Origin: Atherinomorus stipes | Taxonomy: Eukaryota; Chordata; Actinopteri; Atheriniformes; Atherinidae | Reading direction: 5' to 3' | Assembly (NCBI GenBank): GCA_023101725.1 | Contig: JALJCO010003931.1 | Coordinates: forward strand, 62,001-126,000 | Length of the DNA: 64,000 nt | Shown here: positions 11,141 to 24,694 of the stretch, in pieces | Position numbering within the stretch: position 1 is the first letter of the stretch | How the letters are laid out: every line of letters starts with the position of its first letter | Notes under the pieces: generated by a model | Seen by the model: only the letters and a program-made list of their open reading frames with translations | The model's database searches: none | Told to the model about the DNA's origin: nothing | Position numbers and translations under genes: made by a program

Positions 11141-13550
11141 GTTTACCTTACTTACTTCATTCTTTTTTCATTGTAATGTGCATTTCTTTTTACTTTTATT
11201 GCTTTTATGGTTTGTGCAGCACTTGGGTTAACACCTGTTGTTTTTTGAAAGTGCTTTATAAATTAAGTTTACTTGACATCAAATGTATACAATTTGCATC
11301 TTTAAAGAGCAGTGGGCATCTCTTGGGGCGGCCTAGTGATTCCCAGTGGTATTGCTGGGGTTTTTCCCCCAGAGGCATACAGAAATACACAGAATTTGAT
11401 GGTTTTCACAGAAAAAAAATATAACTTTACTCTTAAAGGATCCAGGAGATCTGAGATCTACAGCTCCAAGTATTACTTTAGAACCTCATTTCATGTTTAT
11501 TTCAGCATTATGTGCTTAAAAATAAAAACCCTCTGAAACATCTGCCATCTTAAAATCTTAAGTTTCAGAGAGACTGATTTGACTTGTCAATGAGTGGCAC
11601 TGCTGCCACACAGCCACTAATATATTAGTGTATAAAAGTAATCATGGGTGGATAATTGCTGCCCTAATCGAAGCATCAGGCTGAACTGCACTGAACAAAC
11701 CAAGCTAATTATTCTGAATGAGTTTAGTAAGCTGAGGGGAATCTGAGCCGTGCTGATGAACTTCTGTTTCACAACCCAACACTCCAGATCTGAAGTGCAC
11801 ATGCTACAACAGGATTCATGTGTCTATGTTGCAATATACTGCACAATGATGCTTGTTATTTGCACCGAGCATGATGCAAGAGGATCAAGCTCATGCATTA
11901 AGCCCCTTAAGAGGAACTTCAGTGAACAGTCTCATTCTATAGGTGTTAGGTAATGGTACACAGAGTTTAAGCAATTTTTGCATGGCTTACTCTCAAATTC
12001 GCAAGATCCATCAAGTATCTCTTACAGATGCCTATCGGAGAAATAATGAAACAATCAGTGCAATCACTCAGCATGCTAATTACAAATGTTGGCTCGGACG
12101 GCCAACGGCAGGCTTGGAGAGGGGGTGTGTTTGTGTGCTAATGCCTTCCAGGAGAAAAATGTCCCACCAACACAAGTTTAATTACTAGAGGATGAGGAGC
12201 TTTGGTTTCATCACTCAGGGATGAATTAATGAATGGGTAAACAGCAGAGGAACAAGCCCGACTCAGCATGGTTTGAATGAGATCTGTGACACCACACACA
12301 CATACACACACGCACACACACACACAGTCAGCAGTTACTGTTTAATATTATAAATGAAGCAGTGGTTCACTGCCACAGTAGGCTGAAGACGGAGCTTGTG
12401 GGTTATTTGTCTGGTAAGTGCCAGACAGCGTAATTAAGCGATAAAGCACAGATGATCCACGCCCCTAAAGTTCCTACATCAGAAAGGTGAAAGAGTGAAA
12501 AGCATAAACACAATAATTGCTCTATTTCATCACACAAGTACATGGGATTATCATAAATCGTGCTCCCCACCCATGAAATTATTGAATAAATTTGCAAACA
12601 ACTGCTGAGACAGCGACTTTTCACTATCTTATAGAACAATCATTTAATCAGCAGGTTGAGATCAGCCTTTAAAACATATCAAAAGTCCAATAAACATGGG
12701 ACATTCATTATGAATTGACTGGATACAATATGGTTTGATCTATATACAGTAACTGTGAGCATCCTGTGGCACTCAATCCTGTTTTAAACAACCACCAAGC
12801 AGAGTTGCAGTGAAATAAACCAGACTAAGCAAATTCTATGCCACACAATATGAATGTCAATGGCATTCCAGCGAGCCTGTTTACGGCTGTAATAGTTAAA
12901 TGTCAGCTACTTGGCTCCGCAGGGAGACGGGTCTGGCTGGGAGAGAATTAGCAGGTGTCTCTAGCTCCATCACTCAGCAGCTTCTCTCTCCTTTCGGGTG
13001 TTGGACATGGGACAACATGGCAGGATGTGCAGCATGAACTGTTATCAGCAGAAAGGTAAAGAGTAGTGCGAATAGTCAGACGAAAGCAAAGGAAGCTGCT
13101 GTGAGGTATTTTAAGAGCTGCAGTGGTGGCAGTTTCTTCAGGAGATGAGTTCTGTGCTACAAATGACAAAGCTATGCAGCTTTCCAGTGGTTTAAAATGT
13201 AGTTTTCTACCATTTACTTGTGCGACATGCAGGGTGAGAAGTGTGCAAGACAACCAATGTGCCTTTAAAGACTTTGGGGTGTGCCTTCAAACATTCTTAG
13301 TTATTTCTCTCACTGTTTGAAAATTTGTTTTAAAGCATTTTCAATCAGTCCAAACATAAAACAGCTGACTACCCCCCTATGTTGAACACTTTCTCTGTAA
13401 CATGGTTCATACTGCCTCTAGACCAGTTGAAGATGTTTTCCATTTGGTGGGCTTAGAGCCCATTAACCATTTGTGAAGATATCTGTTTGGTAATTTAGCG
13501 TAAATGGATGAAGTAAACAATAAAAACAGATAACACCTCAGAAATATCAA
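11141..13550. other. Non-genic stretch with CA repeat
   Basis: No coding signal. A (CA)n tract lies at 12,295-12,327. The stretch around 12,170-12,260, with TTTAATTACTAG and GATGAATTAATGAATGG, is unique-looking and contains homeodomain-type TAATTA cores, but conservation cannot be judged here. Confidence 0.4.
12295..12327. repeat. (CA)n microsatellite
   Basis: Imperfect CA repeat of about 16 units with ATA and ACG interruptions. Confidence 0.9.
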
Positions 13551-13554
13551 GTCA

Positions 13555-14280
13555 AGACATGCCTTCAGACCCCTAAAAAGCATCAAAGTCTGATCTTTAC
13601 AACTGATGGGAGTGTATCATGAGGCAACTGAGCTTTCTGAAGATATCTGAATAAAGCCGTTGATAGTCATCAGGTTGGAAAAGGTCTCAAAACCATCTAC
13701 AAAGAGTTAGGAGTCTACCAATCCACTATCAGACAGATTATACATCAGCTGAGGAACTTTTATTTCCTCCCCAGAGAGTGGGGACCAACAAAAAAATCAC
13801 TCTGACAGGAAGTTGTGTAATAGTTTGAGGGCAAAACCTCATGGCCTTCACATTGTGAATAACTGTCTCTTTCATGGCTACTGTTAATGTTTGTGAGTCC
13901 AACCAAAAAACAATTATATTGAAAAGAAATGTGGACAAACAGAAGCCTGTTAGAAAATCTTTTGTGGACAAATGAGCGTATAAATAACTGTATTTGTTTA
14001 AGTTAAAGGAGTTTTGTTTGGAAAGGTAAAGCAAGGCACTCCACAATAAAAAAAAACCTTTCCCTTTATAAAGCACAGTAGTGGCAGTATTATGTTTTGA
14101 GCATTATTCTGCTGCGCCCAGGCTGGGTGGGCGCGTCATCACTGACAGAAAATTCATTTTGAATTTCTTCTAAAGAAAAATGTCAATAAAGTTGATCAGC
14201 AGCTAGACGTTGACCATCACTGCACAAATCATTCAACCAAAGAAGGATTACAGGCCAACTCAAAGAACCTATTACAGTCA
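13555..14280 (+). mobile_element. Degraded Tc1-like transposon
   Basis: The plus strand retains nucleotide stretches in the order expected of a Tc1-like transposase gene: AAAACCATCTACAAAGAGTT, CCAATCCACTATCAGACAGA, GGACCAACAAAAAAATCACT, GAAATGTGGACAAACAGAAG, TTTTGTGGACAAATGAG and GTAGTGGCAGTATTATG. No open frame of useful length remains and gaps are frequent. It belongs to a different lineage from the element at the right edge. Confidence 0.65.
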
Positions 14281-17200
14281 CGAATAAGATCTCTGCACAC
14301 AATGGAGCTACTTACAGCTATAAGTACACATGCTCTACATGATGCATTAACAAATTCCTGCATTGGATTACATTATTGACTTTCATTACAGCTGCACTTT
14401 ATTAAAACAACACAATCATTTCAATGAGGCTGCATATTGTTTGGCTGTAGATGAAGCATAAATCTGGAACTCTGTCGGGCTGGTAAGAGGAAATTCTAAA
14501 ACAAAAACTGTTATATTCACTATCTTAACTTTGCAATTTTATCAACACCACCTTATTTCCTGTAGTCAGACATGCTATTAATTCAACAAGCGTGGACATT
14601 TTTGGATTAGAAAACATTCTTGAGGTCAAAATTGCAAACCACTGATCCTGTAACAGTGTCTGTGTGTGCAAATAGAACAAGAAAAATGCACATCCACTCA
14701 ATGCAGCACTGAAAGGGAGCAGAAAAATTATTGCTGCTTCAACACAATGTTTGACATATTCCATACTACAGTGAACTGCTGTGTATTTTCAGTACACAGT
14801 GTCCAATTTATTTGCAGCTCATGACAAACCCAAAATATCAAGTCATCCCTCCTCCCTAAAGGACATTCTCATCATCTTCAGAGAGGAAGGAGAAGGAAGT
14901 AAGGGCGTCATTCCAGCAGCCTCAGCAGTAGTTTCATTTAGCTTGTCCTGCAAGCTGTTCGTAGCAAGTCTATCTCTGTAAAAACCAGATAATCTGTGTG
15001 TGAACATGACTTTTGTGGATCAGTGGTCCTGGGCCAGAGACACAGTATGTTAGGGGGATTCAGTAAATGAGAGGAGTGTGAGTCTGTTTGCAGAGCCGGA
15101 TGATTGCCCAGTCAGATTTTGCTGCTTCTTTTTGCTGCCAATCCAGTAACTAATCAACGTCTTTCCCTCCATCAAAATGCCACTGTCTCCATGGTGATGT
15201 GGCTACCAAACCACCATCCCTGCCACCATTACCAGCACCACAGAGACATTCACCAACGCACACATATGAAACAAGCAAAATCCTGCAGTGCCTACAGTAT
15301 ACAGATTTTCTCTCTCTCTCTCTCTTTCTTTCTTTCTACTCACAGCCGTGTTAATCTAAACAAATTCAAGAATGGGCTGTCTTAGATTATCAGACAGATT
15401 TCCAGCCCCCTGGGGACACAAATCTCTTTGACTAGAGAGCAAAGCAAAGGAGGAGAATAGGAACTAACGCTGCTCTCTAATTGCGGGTGATAAGTGCTGA
15501 TGGTTTCATTTTTGATGAGTTCTCCCAGTGATCTTTAAAACATTGATTACAATAAATGTCAGCTCCCATGACACGTTTGGCAAAGAAGACAGCAGAAAAA
15601 TACAGTATCTTCATTCTAGCGTTCATCTAAGGCTTCTTGTAAAAGGATATTTCCTGTGATGTTAACTTGAAGCAAATTAATCAGCAGAGCAAAATATCTC
15701 ACTTTTGTGTTTGAACATGTAGGTATATGTTTTTTTCTGAGAAAAAAAACCCCAATATTGCCTCCATTTAGCCATATTCGGACATTTAATGAAGTCATTT
15801 TGGTGCCTGAATAACAAACTAGTAAGAATGTTAAAAATAAAAAAGACTAAATTGTTTCACAAAAGACTGGAAACACAATGCGAACTCATGGTTTCTGGGT
15901 CTGACTGACATCAATGTCAGCATCTATGGCAGTTCATGACCACATAGTAAGGAGCAGGCCGACAATGCAAGCAAGCGAAGGATAAACTGTAGTTACTGGA
16001 CACAAGCTGAGTTCTTTGCACGTTTGCATGCCTCCTTTGAAGTGAGGTTGTGTGAATCCCTTTGTTGTTCTTCCCACATTTATTATTCATCATCATTGTA
16101 AGGCTACATCTGCAAGCACTCGTGGATAACATCTAGTTTGACTGCAGTATGAGTGGAACTGTTTGTGAGTTTGGAAATCCCAGCTGATCTGCAGATGTAG
16201 AGGCCAGAAATCGTCAAAGACTAAAAAACAATCTTTTACAGAGGCTGTACTTGAGGAACAGTATAAAGTGCACACTGGTGGAATATCAGCCCTGCTTTTT
16301 CAGACTAGTAAAATGGCAAAGAGCTGTAAGACTATAGAAATCTGTGGTTTCTATAAATGTAAAACAACAGCGTTTTACTATAAAGATGGGATTGTATAGG
16401 GGTGTTTTGGCAGAAAGTGTTCTCTGTTATAAATCTTCCTGCATTTCCTCATATCTAATGTGACCTGGCTGAGCACTCTGCTCTTGCCTTGCCAAACACT
16501 ACACACGATGAACATTAGCTGCACCACTCTTGGGCCCATCAATCAGTTTCTCCAGCAGCCATGAAATGAGCCATATGTGACATGGGCAAGGCACCGAAAG
16601 GAAAGCAATGGCATTATAAACCCAGAAGCTCCCAGTTTCCTTTCCAGCCTCCCTTTTCTTTGACTCAGTGTCAGTCAAATCTTGTGGTACAGTCAGTGAC
16701 AAACATACATGGTGTGTTTTTGGAGAGGAAAATGTTTCTCCCCACAGAGAAGGAAGGGTAAAGTAAAGATGAGCAAGCACTTCAGGCAACATGGCAGAGC
16801 TGTTCCCTCTTGCCACCTCAATCCACCACTATTTGCTGCTGACAGCTAAACAAAACCGCAACAATTAGCTCTAGCATAGCAGGGGGTAGACTTGTCATTC
16901 CTTAGCATATGGCGCCACTTTAATCCACAGCCTCTATCAGGTTTGATTTCAACTCATTACATGCTTAGAAGCTTCAAACTGCAAGCTGCATGCTTTAGCT
17001 TTAGCACAGGACTGATGAGTACACAAAAATTATGAAGGTTTTGAAAGAGGTACACTGATATTACAGATATTCAGACAGAAGTTGCCAAGGAAACCCAAAA
17101 GAGCCTCTCTTTTCCTTTTAAATCTGACAGAATAGCACCTTTCTAGGTGAGATGGTGGTGTTTGCTGGTTGCTGGGGCCACAGCCTGATGTCCATTAAAA

Positions 17201-17972
17201 CCTCTGAGTAATCCTCATAGGTGAGCCCTGCCTCAGACCCAGTAATCATCAGACAGACACCTGCTAGTATAGTTCTCCCTCTGTCACATGAGCCCCCACC
17301 CCTGAGGTGGGCCAGTTCAGGCTGGATTTGCAGGGGTGACGTGTTGCTACCCAGGACTACTTCTTGTCGTCTCATCAGGCCTTCTCATAATCCTATTAGA
17401 CCCAGAAATCTGCCCCTGTAGAAAATGTGCTGATTGATCCTGAATCACAAATCATTTGTGCTTCCAGGTTGACCCCAGAGGAGGACACGAGTCGCTCTCT
17501 CTATGTTTCACTTTCTCAAATCCACCAGGATCTTTCTCTTGGGCCTCTGACATATTTCTCTTTGACAGCAGACAATCACATTAAAGGGACTCCGATGTTA
17601 ACAACACAAGCAAACGCCGTTAAAACAGAATGCAGAGGGAGCAAAAACTGTTGTACAACTAATAACTGTCAAGCTATGAAAAGAACTACTTTACAGAGTG
17701 CAGGGATAAAGACTAAAGTTAAGCCGAGCCTTATGACTTCCTTGCATAAAAGAGGAGATTTGCTCCTGTCTTTGCACAGAATATTAGCTACATGAAAGAA
17801 ATGAGTTCTTCAAAGGAGCTGAAGTGAAAAGTTTCCTCTGAATAAATCATAGTTATATAAGTTGGACTGTAAAGTATTCAAAACATAAACAGGTCTGATG
17901 TAAGGCTACACTTAAGGAGGTAATAACATATTTTTCAAGTTTCAGTCTGAAGTTTTAGACAAAGTAAATTAC
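14281..17972. other. Non-genic stretch
   Basis: No gene seen. A (TC)n/(TTTC)n tract lies at 15,309-15,337. The part at about 15,370-15,580 is unique-looking with balanced composition and short TCAAAG-like and ATTA-rich motifs, a possible conserved noncoding block. Open frames here (for example 17,427-17,795) have no family resemblance. Confidence 0.4.
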
Positions 17973-18345
17973 TAGGGATGTAACGATTACCGGTAAAATG
18001 GTTAACCGAGGTAAAATACTAACGATTAGTAATACTGTTTCAAAATTTAATTATCATTAAAACCGTGACTGATTACTGCACTTTGAAAAACTCCCAGTGA
18101 TGCTGCTCATTGGCTGGAAAAATGGTAGCAGTCACAGTTTGCAATGTTTGATCTATGAAAACATGGCAGAAGGCAATGAAGGAACACACATAGACAGTGC
18201 GCTTGAGATTTTTCCCCCTTTAAAAAAGACAAAGTAGACATTTAGACCCACTTTGGATATTTTTTAAGATGCTGGGGAGTATTTCTATAATACTGCAATA
18301 AAAATGATAACCCTGATATGAAATATTCATATTGTTACATCCCTA
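17973..18345. mobile_element. hAT-type non-autonomous element
   Basis: Ends are TAGGGATGTAACGATT and, inverted, TAGGGATGTAACAATAT. Flanking 8-mers TAAATTAC and TAAAGTAC agree at seven of eight positions, as expected of an ageing hAT target duplication. No transposase. The AGGGATGTAACGAT terminus is widespread in teleosts. Confidence 0.8.
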
Positions 18346-18949
18346 TAAAGTACAAAATTTTTCATCGCAGAATTTTGGATAAGACTTTGTAGGATTTTCT
18401 TGATGCAAAGAGCAAAGCTGCACAAAGCACAAGTACCCTTAATAAACCAGCTCCCACATATACTGTAGAGCACAGTCGTTGTAAGAGGTACTGTATGAAT
18501 GACACATGTGCTTTTCCTGCTATGATGTGTCCAAACGTCTGCTGTGCAAAAGGTCACTTCATGCTAAGAGGAACATGATCAAAATGTCAGAGTAATTCAT
18601 CCACTGGCTGTCGGGACCTTTCAATCTAAACAACCTCATGGTGACACTGAAGGAAAAAGTCAGGGGTTCGTGAATATACAGTGGCCTTGAGGTGAAGAAG
18701 GCAACCACATCTCAAGCAACACAACAGCAAAGCACAAACTCTGAGAAAATTATACTGTTCCTTAAACAACAAAACAGAAAGTACAACAGAACAACTGTTA
18801 GGTTTTTGTTTTTGAGGAATTGGTTTATTTTGTGGTTTAATTGTTCCATCTAGCCTCTGAGGGCCACTATTTAAAAGTCATTAGGTTATATCATATTGGA
18901 ATCATGAATGCAAAAACTTGCAGTGACGCAATAACTAGAAAGCTTTAAG

Positions 18950-19450
18950 CTGCTAGTGGTGCGTCACTAAGTATCGGACCAAAGACTGTTAAAATTAGGA
19001 ACAAACCCTCTGTGACGTCACCTGTAGGTTTCTAAAGAGTTGAGTTGAAGTTCGGGAGCTTGGTGGGCAGTTCCCACTGTCGCCAGCTTGGCAGTGTCGC
19101 AAGTCTTGTCACTCCCGGAAAATACAAAACTGGGCAAAGAGGTGGAGCAGAGACGGGAGCTGAGCTGTGAGCGTGGGGGCGAATGATTGACACCCAACGA
19201 ATATGAGCTGCCAGTACCTAAAAGCTAACTGAGCTAACCGGAGCTAATGAAGCTAGGTGGGCTAGAGCTAAGGCATCCTGTTAGCCAGTTTGAAAGTAGT
19301 TGTGCTACTCTGCTACTGGCTGAGGCCTTTCCAAAGGCAAGCCTGGAGCAAACCAGCACTATCCACCAGTACTAGCGTGGACAGCCAGTACATCGCCTGT
19401 CAATCAAAAGGACACGCCCGTAATTATGGGAAATTTCAAGATTAAGTCAA
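18950..19450. repeat. Probable dispersed repeat
   Basis: CTCTGTGACGTCACCTGTAG with following TTTCTAAAGAGTTGAGTTGA and the run of AGCTAA motifs at 19,200-19,290 resemble common teleost interspersed repeats. Termini could not be delimited. Confidence 0.4.
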
Positions 19451-19589
19451 ATAAACAGATGAGTTATAAAACACAGTTGTCATGGAGGTAAGTTTGACCT
19501 ATTAATATAATTTTTTGAAGTTGGTCTTTTTAACGTAACTCATGAATGTCGGCACCAGTTTTTATAGTGACAATGACAGTAGTTTAGGC

Positions 19590-19863
19590 CAACCCCCCAA
19601 TGGGGTCCCCAAAGCTTACAGAGATGAATTGAGGTGTATCACCTCAAGTTTTTTTTTTTTTATTTTTATCATTTTGGTTTGGTTACATCATGATTTTGTT
19701 ACAGCACTGGAAAGGAATCAGCCAGAATGTGTCATCTGTGGCGAGACCCTTGCAAATGAATGCAAAACCAAGTCTGACTTCAACAAAAGGCAGCAGAGGG
19801 GGTCCACAGATTTTTGGTAGTAGCAGGAAGGGGTCCTCTGGGGAAATAGGTTGGGAACCACTG
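19590..19863 (+). mobile_element. hAT (Charlie-like) relic with BED-finger fragment, copy 1
   Basis: The right terminus, inverted, is CAGTGGTTCCCAACCTATTT, a typical Charlie-type hAT end. The interior frame reads ERNQPECVICGETLANECKT, matching the CxxC start of BED zinc fingers of Charlie/ZBED transposases (family pattern CVICGEVLANES). The histidine half of the finger and the catalytic region are absent, so it is an internally deleted non-autonomous copy. Confidence 0.7.
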
Positions 19864-22858
19864 GTTTAGATGACTATCAAGAAAAACTCATCAACAATGT
19901 TACCAAAAAAATATCACCTTCATTTTGCTGCTAACTGATTTCATGAACAATTAAATATTTCATGTTTAATTTCTCACTCTTTCAACTAAAATAACATACA
20001 TCTGTGTGAATGTTAACTCTCCTGCGACTTCTTGGATAAATCTTAGTTTGTATAATCTAAAAGTCTCTACGTCGGCACTAGATAAGAAATCGTCTTACAT
20101 AACACATTTGCACCAGCTTCCTGCTGACTTGGAACTTATTGGCCCTTTTGGGCCCTTGGATCTCTCTTGGCACAGAGGGTTACCATCACTGGGTGGAGGT
20201 GCAGATTAGAATGGCATGGCTGCAGCTGAGGAATGTGAGGAATTCCCCTTGTAAACACCTCATGCTCCGACGGTCCCCACACTCTTATCTCCGCGTGCCC
20301 ATCGCCCCCTTTAATCATCATAATGGTTCGTTATCCATTACCAACGCCCCCTCTTTTTCTAGCTGCCCTTCCTGTGGCCTCTGCTTGGTGTGAGCAGAGG
20401 CTACAGGTGGGTTTACAGTTGCCAGGTCTTTTGTTTACCTGAGGCATTGCATGGTATATTATTCACTCTGATGCATCCCAATGGGGAAACAGAGCCTAAT
20501 CTCACACTATCTGATATAGTGTAATGGCTTTCTAATACAGTATCAACACCTTTAAAGAAAAAGGTCGGGCACTCGCATAGGTGCATTCGGAAGGGCGCTT
20601 AGTTGGTAGGATCATCAGTAGCTAAGAGGGAAAGTTTTATTCATCTTTGGCTGAAAAAAGGAGCTATTGCTTGCTTTGTCTACCTCTGTAGTTCCTGTGT
20701 ATGAGCCTCCTCTTGGCTTAAATAAAATTAATTTTGAAAGCAGCTGAGGGCCTTCGTTAATACTGCCCGGCATCCAGTAAACACAGGAAACAAAGCAACC
20801 ACATGCTGGCTTTCCTCCCTTTGCTTCGGTAAAATCCTGTTTTGGTCACTTGCTGTTTTGTCAGGCTAAGGGAAGGCGCAAAGTCCATCCTGAGCACTTA
20901 CTCTGTAGCATGAGAGGCCCATGGGGGCTGCATTCCACCTCACGATGTACCGCTCTCTACCAGTCATGAGGGACGCCTGCTTACGAGTGCAACACCCGCT
21001 CACGCTGTCGTGGCCACATCCCCTCCCAACGCTTTCCCATCGGCTTGCAAGAGTCAGAAAGCAGCATTTCCTTTTTCCTGCAAATTCCCCGATAAGTTTG
21101 TTCAAGAGAGGTCTGCCGCTCTGGATGGGACAGCCGATATTTTCCGGGTGTTTTTCCACTGTTAATGTAGACTTTTCCTGACTCTGGTGATAAGAGAGCT
21201 GTGAAGATTATTCAGCTGCTGCCTTCTGAGAATTCCTTCCAAAGTTGAAAGAAGATATCACAGCGAAAAGGAAAGTGTTGAAATGACTGACACAAACTTT
21301 GGCCTCCATCATTACAGAGGAGTGTTGGTGATAGTGTAACTGGGAAATCCTCTAAAGGAAACAGTCCTCATGTCAATCAAGAAGACCTGAATTCTTCAGG
21401 TTTCATCACATTTTTAGGGAAGCTTTAACTTATCGGGTGTCATGCCCCTTATGGACTGAGAAATCCTCTATGATGACAACTGGTAGAAAACACTGAAAAA
21501 GACTCATCACAGAAGCTGAGTTAACATCTCAGAATAACTTGTTTTGTCTGGTAAAGAGACAATAATCAAGATATTTTCTGTGAAGTACAAGGAAAGATGT
21601 GGAAAAAAAGAGACGCATATTTGGTTTATTACCCATCAAAGTGCCAACGAGATCTGGAAGTAATGCCACCTGACAGCATGTTTTAAGCACATTTTCCCTG
21701 AGCGACAACTTGACACACTAGTTACTTTGAATAAGTGATGACAGCGCGACAGTATTACATGATATCCCTCTGGATATAACCAACTGGTCCCTGAACATCA
21801 TGCACAAGGCATAAATGTCCTCATTAGTGTTAAGTGCTCTGCTCATATATTCTCCAAAACTCATTCATGGTATCACAGCATGTCAGCTCGCCCCAAGGAA
21901 GCTGTCAGCTACAGATGTCAATCCCCTGGCCGACCCGGCTCCCTCCCCCCACCACTGCACACATGGCACTGGAGGATTGTCCCCCCCAGAACAAAGGACT
22001 GGGGGGTTTCTGTGGTGAGTAGGCGACCAAACATTCCTGATACAATGGGGAGGGTGAGCGGCAGGTTCAATTAGTACACACTTTAAAGCTATGGTCTTTG
22101 CGAGCCCACTGTTCCTGAAAACAAAGCTGGAGCTTCCACTCTTGAATGTTTGGCGATGCAGCTGGTGTTCCAACATTTTAAGAGACTCTCTCCTTTTGTC
22201 AGTTTTGTTGCTGCCATGTTGCTCGAGCAATAAACAATGTGAAGGGTACTTAGGGTAGACATCTTTAAGCTGTTAGAATCAGAGATTTCTCTGTCTTCCA
22301 AAACTTTCTGTCTAGAGGGGGAAAAAACAACTACAGCTGTTTGTAAACTGAAAAAAGCCAAACTCTTCTCTCCAACGGTCACCCCTTTGCCCACAATTAA
22401 GCACGTTATAAGACATTTTTAGACATTTAAGGCTGAAATCCTCTTAAATATCACCCAAAAGTGTGATCAGACTCATTTACCCCATCCCTCCATCCAATTA
22501 GGCTACATGATGAATCTCTGGGAATCTTCTAGAGCAATAACAGCATCCTAACTTCTAATCATGACATTTTCCCGCTTTGCTTTTTCAACATCCACATCAT
22601 GCCATTCATTATTGATGTTTTCAGCTGATAGGTTGTAAATTAGAAAATGTTGCAGTGGCATTTTCTGCAGCGCTGACTGTGAATTGATGATCAGATGTCT
22701 GCTACTGTCCCTGCTACTCATAAAAGCTTGGAAAACCCAAATCAGATGCTCACCATAATCAATACCCAGAGGTATTCTAGGAGCAATCAATAAAACAGCC
22801 TCCTAGAGAAGAGGTTTGCGCTGTCGGATGTGAAGTAGAGACAAACTGGTGGACTTAC
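19864..22858. other. Non-genic stretch left of the GC-rich island
   Basis: No coding exon identified. Blocks at about 20,100-20,400 and 20,700-21,180 have higher GC and lack repeat signatures; they could be regulatory DNA for the putative minus-strand gene starting at about 23.3 kb, in whose first intron they would lie. This is an inference from composition only. Confidence 0.35.
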
Positions 22859-23326
22859 CTATTACACAAGGTGCGCCGTAACGTCGGGTACTTCACGTAT
22901 CCGAGAGAACTGCAAGCCAAAAGCCGCTGTGTCACACTTTACAGCATCCAGACGCACATGTTGCCCGTCCCCCGCCGAGAAATGTCAAAATCATGCGCTG
23001 CAACGAGAAGCCAGTGAAGCCCCGGAGACGGACTGCAGGCGCGGACCGTTTCGCTGTTGGGTACCCCAACCCCCGAGAAGCGGCACACTTGTGTTTCCAG
23101 GCGCTGGATTAGATGCGCAGGGCGCCACCCCTTCCTGGACCTCTGGACATGTGAGGCTACCTTTCCTCTCTGAGCGCTGACGCCGTAAATAGCCGGACGC
23201 GAAGCAACTCTCCGCCACAGGGCAGCGCGATCAGCGGCGATGAAACAGTGATCGCTCCTTAATGCTTTGTGCGCAATTAAAGGCGCGCAGGACGCCGCTG
23301 CCACCCACCAAAAGGAGGTTTTCGTG
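22859..23326 (-). promoter_or_regulatory. GC-rich island: putative noncoding first exon and promoter of an unidentified minus-strand gene
   Basis: About 470 bases are markedly GC- and CpG-rich against an AT-rich background. The minus strand ends in a perfect donor, TAG|GTAAGT, with exon edge at 22,859. All three frames are closed before that donor, so the exon would be untranslated; a 121-codon frame inside it resembles no family. On the plus strand GTG|GTGAGT at 23,327 is a second good donor pointing right, so transcription may be bidirectional. Human 3q22 neighbours of TOPBP1 include CDV3, BFSP2 and TMEM108, the last with a noncoding first exon and huge first intron, but I cannot assign the gene. 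Confidence 0.5.
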
Positions 23327-24069
23327 GTGAGTGTACGGACGGGGAATTTTAATGAGGACTGCTGCAGAGTTTCCTCCCTGGTCGGAGGGACGTAGTGAAA
23401 TTCACTGTCCCTGCTACACCTTACAGAGGAGGATGGAGTTTTACTATGATGAAGTAAAGCGCCAATTATACTGAGCTTCTGGCGACCTGCCAGTCTGCAA
23501 AGAGGGGCATTAACGCACCTCTATGGGCCACCTGTTGGCTGGAAACAATTTAGATATCATCACTCATGCACTGACCACTCAAAGCCAACTGTGCATCCAG
23601 CTTCAGAGACAGGAGGCAGCAGAATATGACCCCAAAAGGGTCATATTTAAAGTTTTTTAGTCAGAAAAAATGTTTTACTCACATGTACCCCCAAATTTTT
23701 ACTTCTAGTTATAGGCTATTGTCTTAAAAGATTCACCCAAATATTCTATTAATGGGTTCATGTTGAAACTTGTTCCCCATAGATTTGGTTGACACTGTTG
23801 GACTGTAGAGAATTTATTCTTAGACAGGCTTTTTTTTTTTTTTGTCATTGCTAAATTAGTCTTCAGGAACAGTCTCCAGGCTTCTTACAGAACATAAAAG
23901 CTCATTATGTTACCGCCTTTTGTTTTGTTCTGTCAAGATGATCCTGCACTGCTTCAAAATATTAAAAACTAAGCTGGATACATTTTTCCATAAGACCTGT
24001 TGCCGCTGACTTTCACTTCAGTGCTTGTACCATGTGTCATACCTCAGCCTTTAACTCTCATTGAATACC

Positions 24070-24570
24070 TTAAAGGTACAATATGTAAAAAATCAAAGGT
24101 CAATGGCAGAAAAATGTGATATATAATTGATGTGTAATCATTTCACTAGAATAGCTGTTGTGTTCATTTTCTTAGAATGAGTCATTTATATCTACTTGCT
24201 GGGGGGTGCACATATGGAGGCTGCCATATTTGTTATGCCATTTTCACTACGGTGTTTCTGAATGGACAAAATGTGTGTTAAGTGAGAACCCTCTGAGCTT
24301 TGAAACTGCTGTACCAGGTTTGTTTAATGGGAGTTAGAGACTGTTTAGGATCAGTAATGCCTTAAAAGACGTTAAAAGTAGTTACTCATACAGTCATAGC
24401 TACACACAGATGAAAACATCTTAATGTCTGGGAAAATTTTGGCCGCTAACAGCCACCATACATTCACAACAGTGCTTAGAATATGAAGTCATTTGAAAGA
24501 AAACATCTTTTATTTCAAATACCCATCTTTACCACTAGATGTCAGTAATTCTTACATACTATACCTTTAA
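24070..24570. mobile_element. TTAA-ended inverted-repeat element, second family
   Basis: Left end TTAAAGGTACAATATGTAAA and right end inverted TTAAAGGTATAGTATGTAAG match over about 20 bases with few differences. The 500-base body has no transposase and does not match the 4,963/7,716 family beyond the TTAAAG start. Confidence 0.75.
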
Positions 24571-24694
24571 GAGTGATTTTTGGGCAACTACCCCTCCATG
24601 TAGACCATTTCTGATGAAACAGAGATGCCAGCAGCAGGCTGGATGGATCAACTGTAGATCCTGACGCACTTATTAAGGACATCTGCTCATCTAG

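Noticed and set aside
13738..14076. 112-codon minus-strand frame
   Set aside because: It runs antisense through the decayed Tc1-like element, whose own gene is on the plus strand.
17427..17795. 122-codon plus-strand frame
   Set aside because: No family resemblance, no splice or promoter context and no repeat homology.
22939..23304. 121-codon minus-strand frame in the GC-rich island
   Set aside because: No recognisable domain, arginine/alanine-rich as expected of GC-rich DNA, and it stops before the donor at 22,859.
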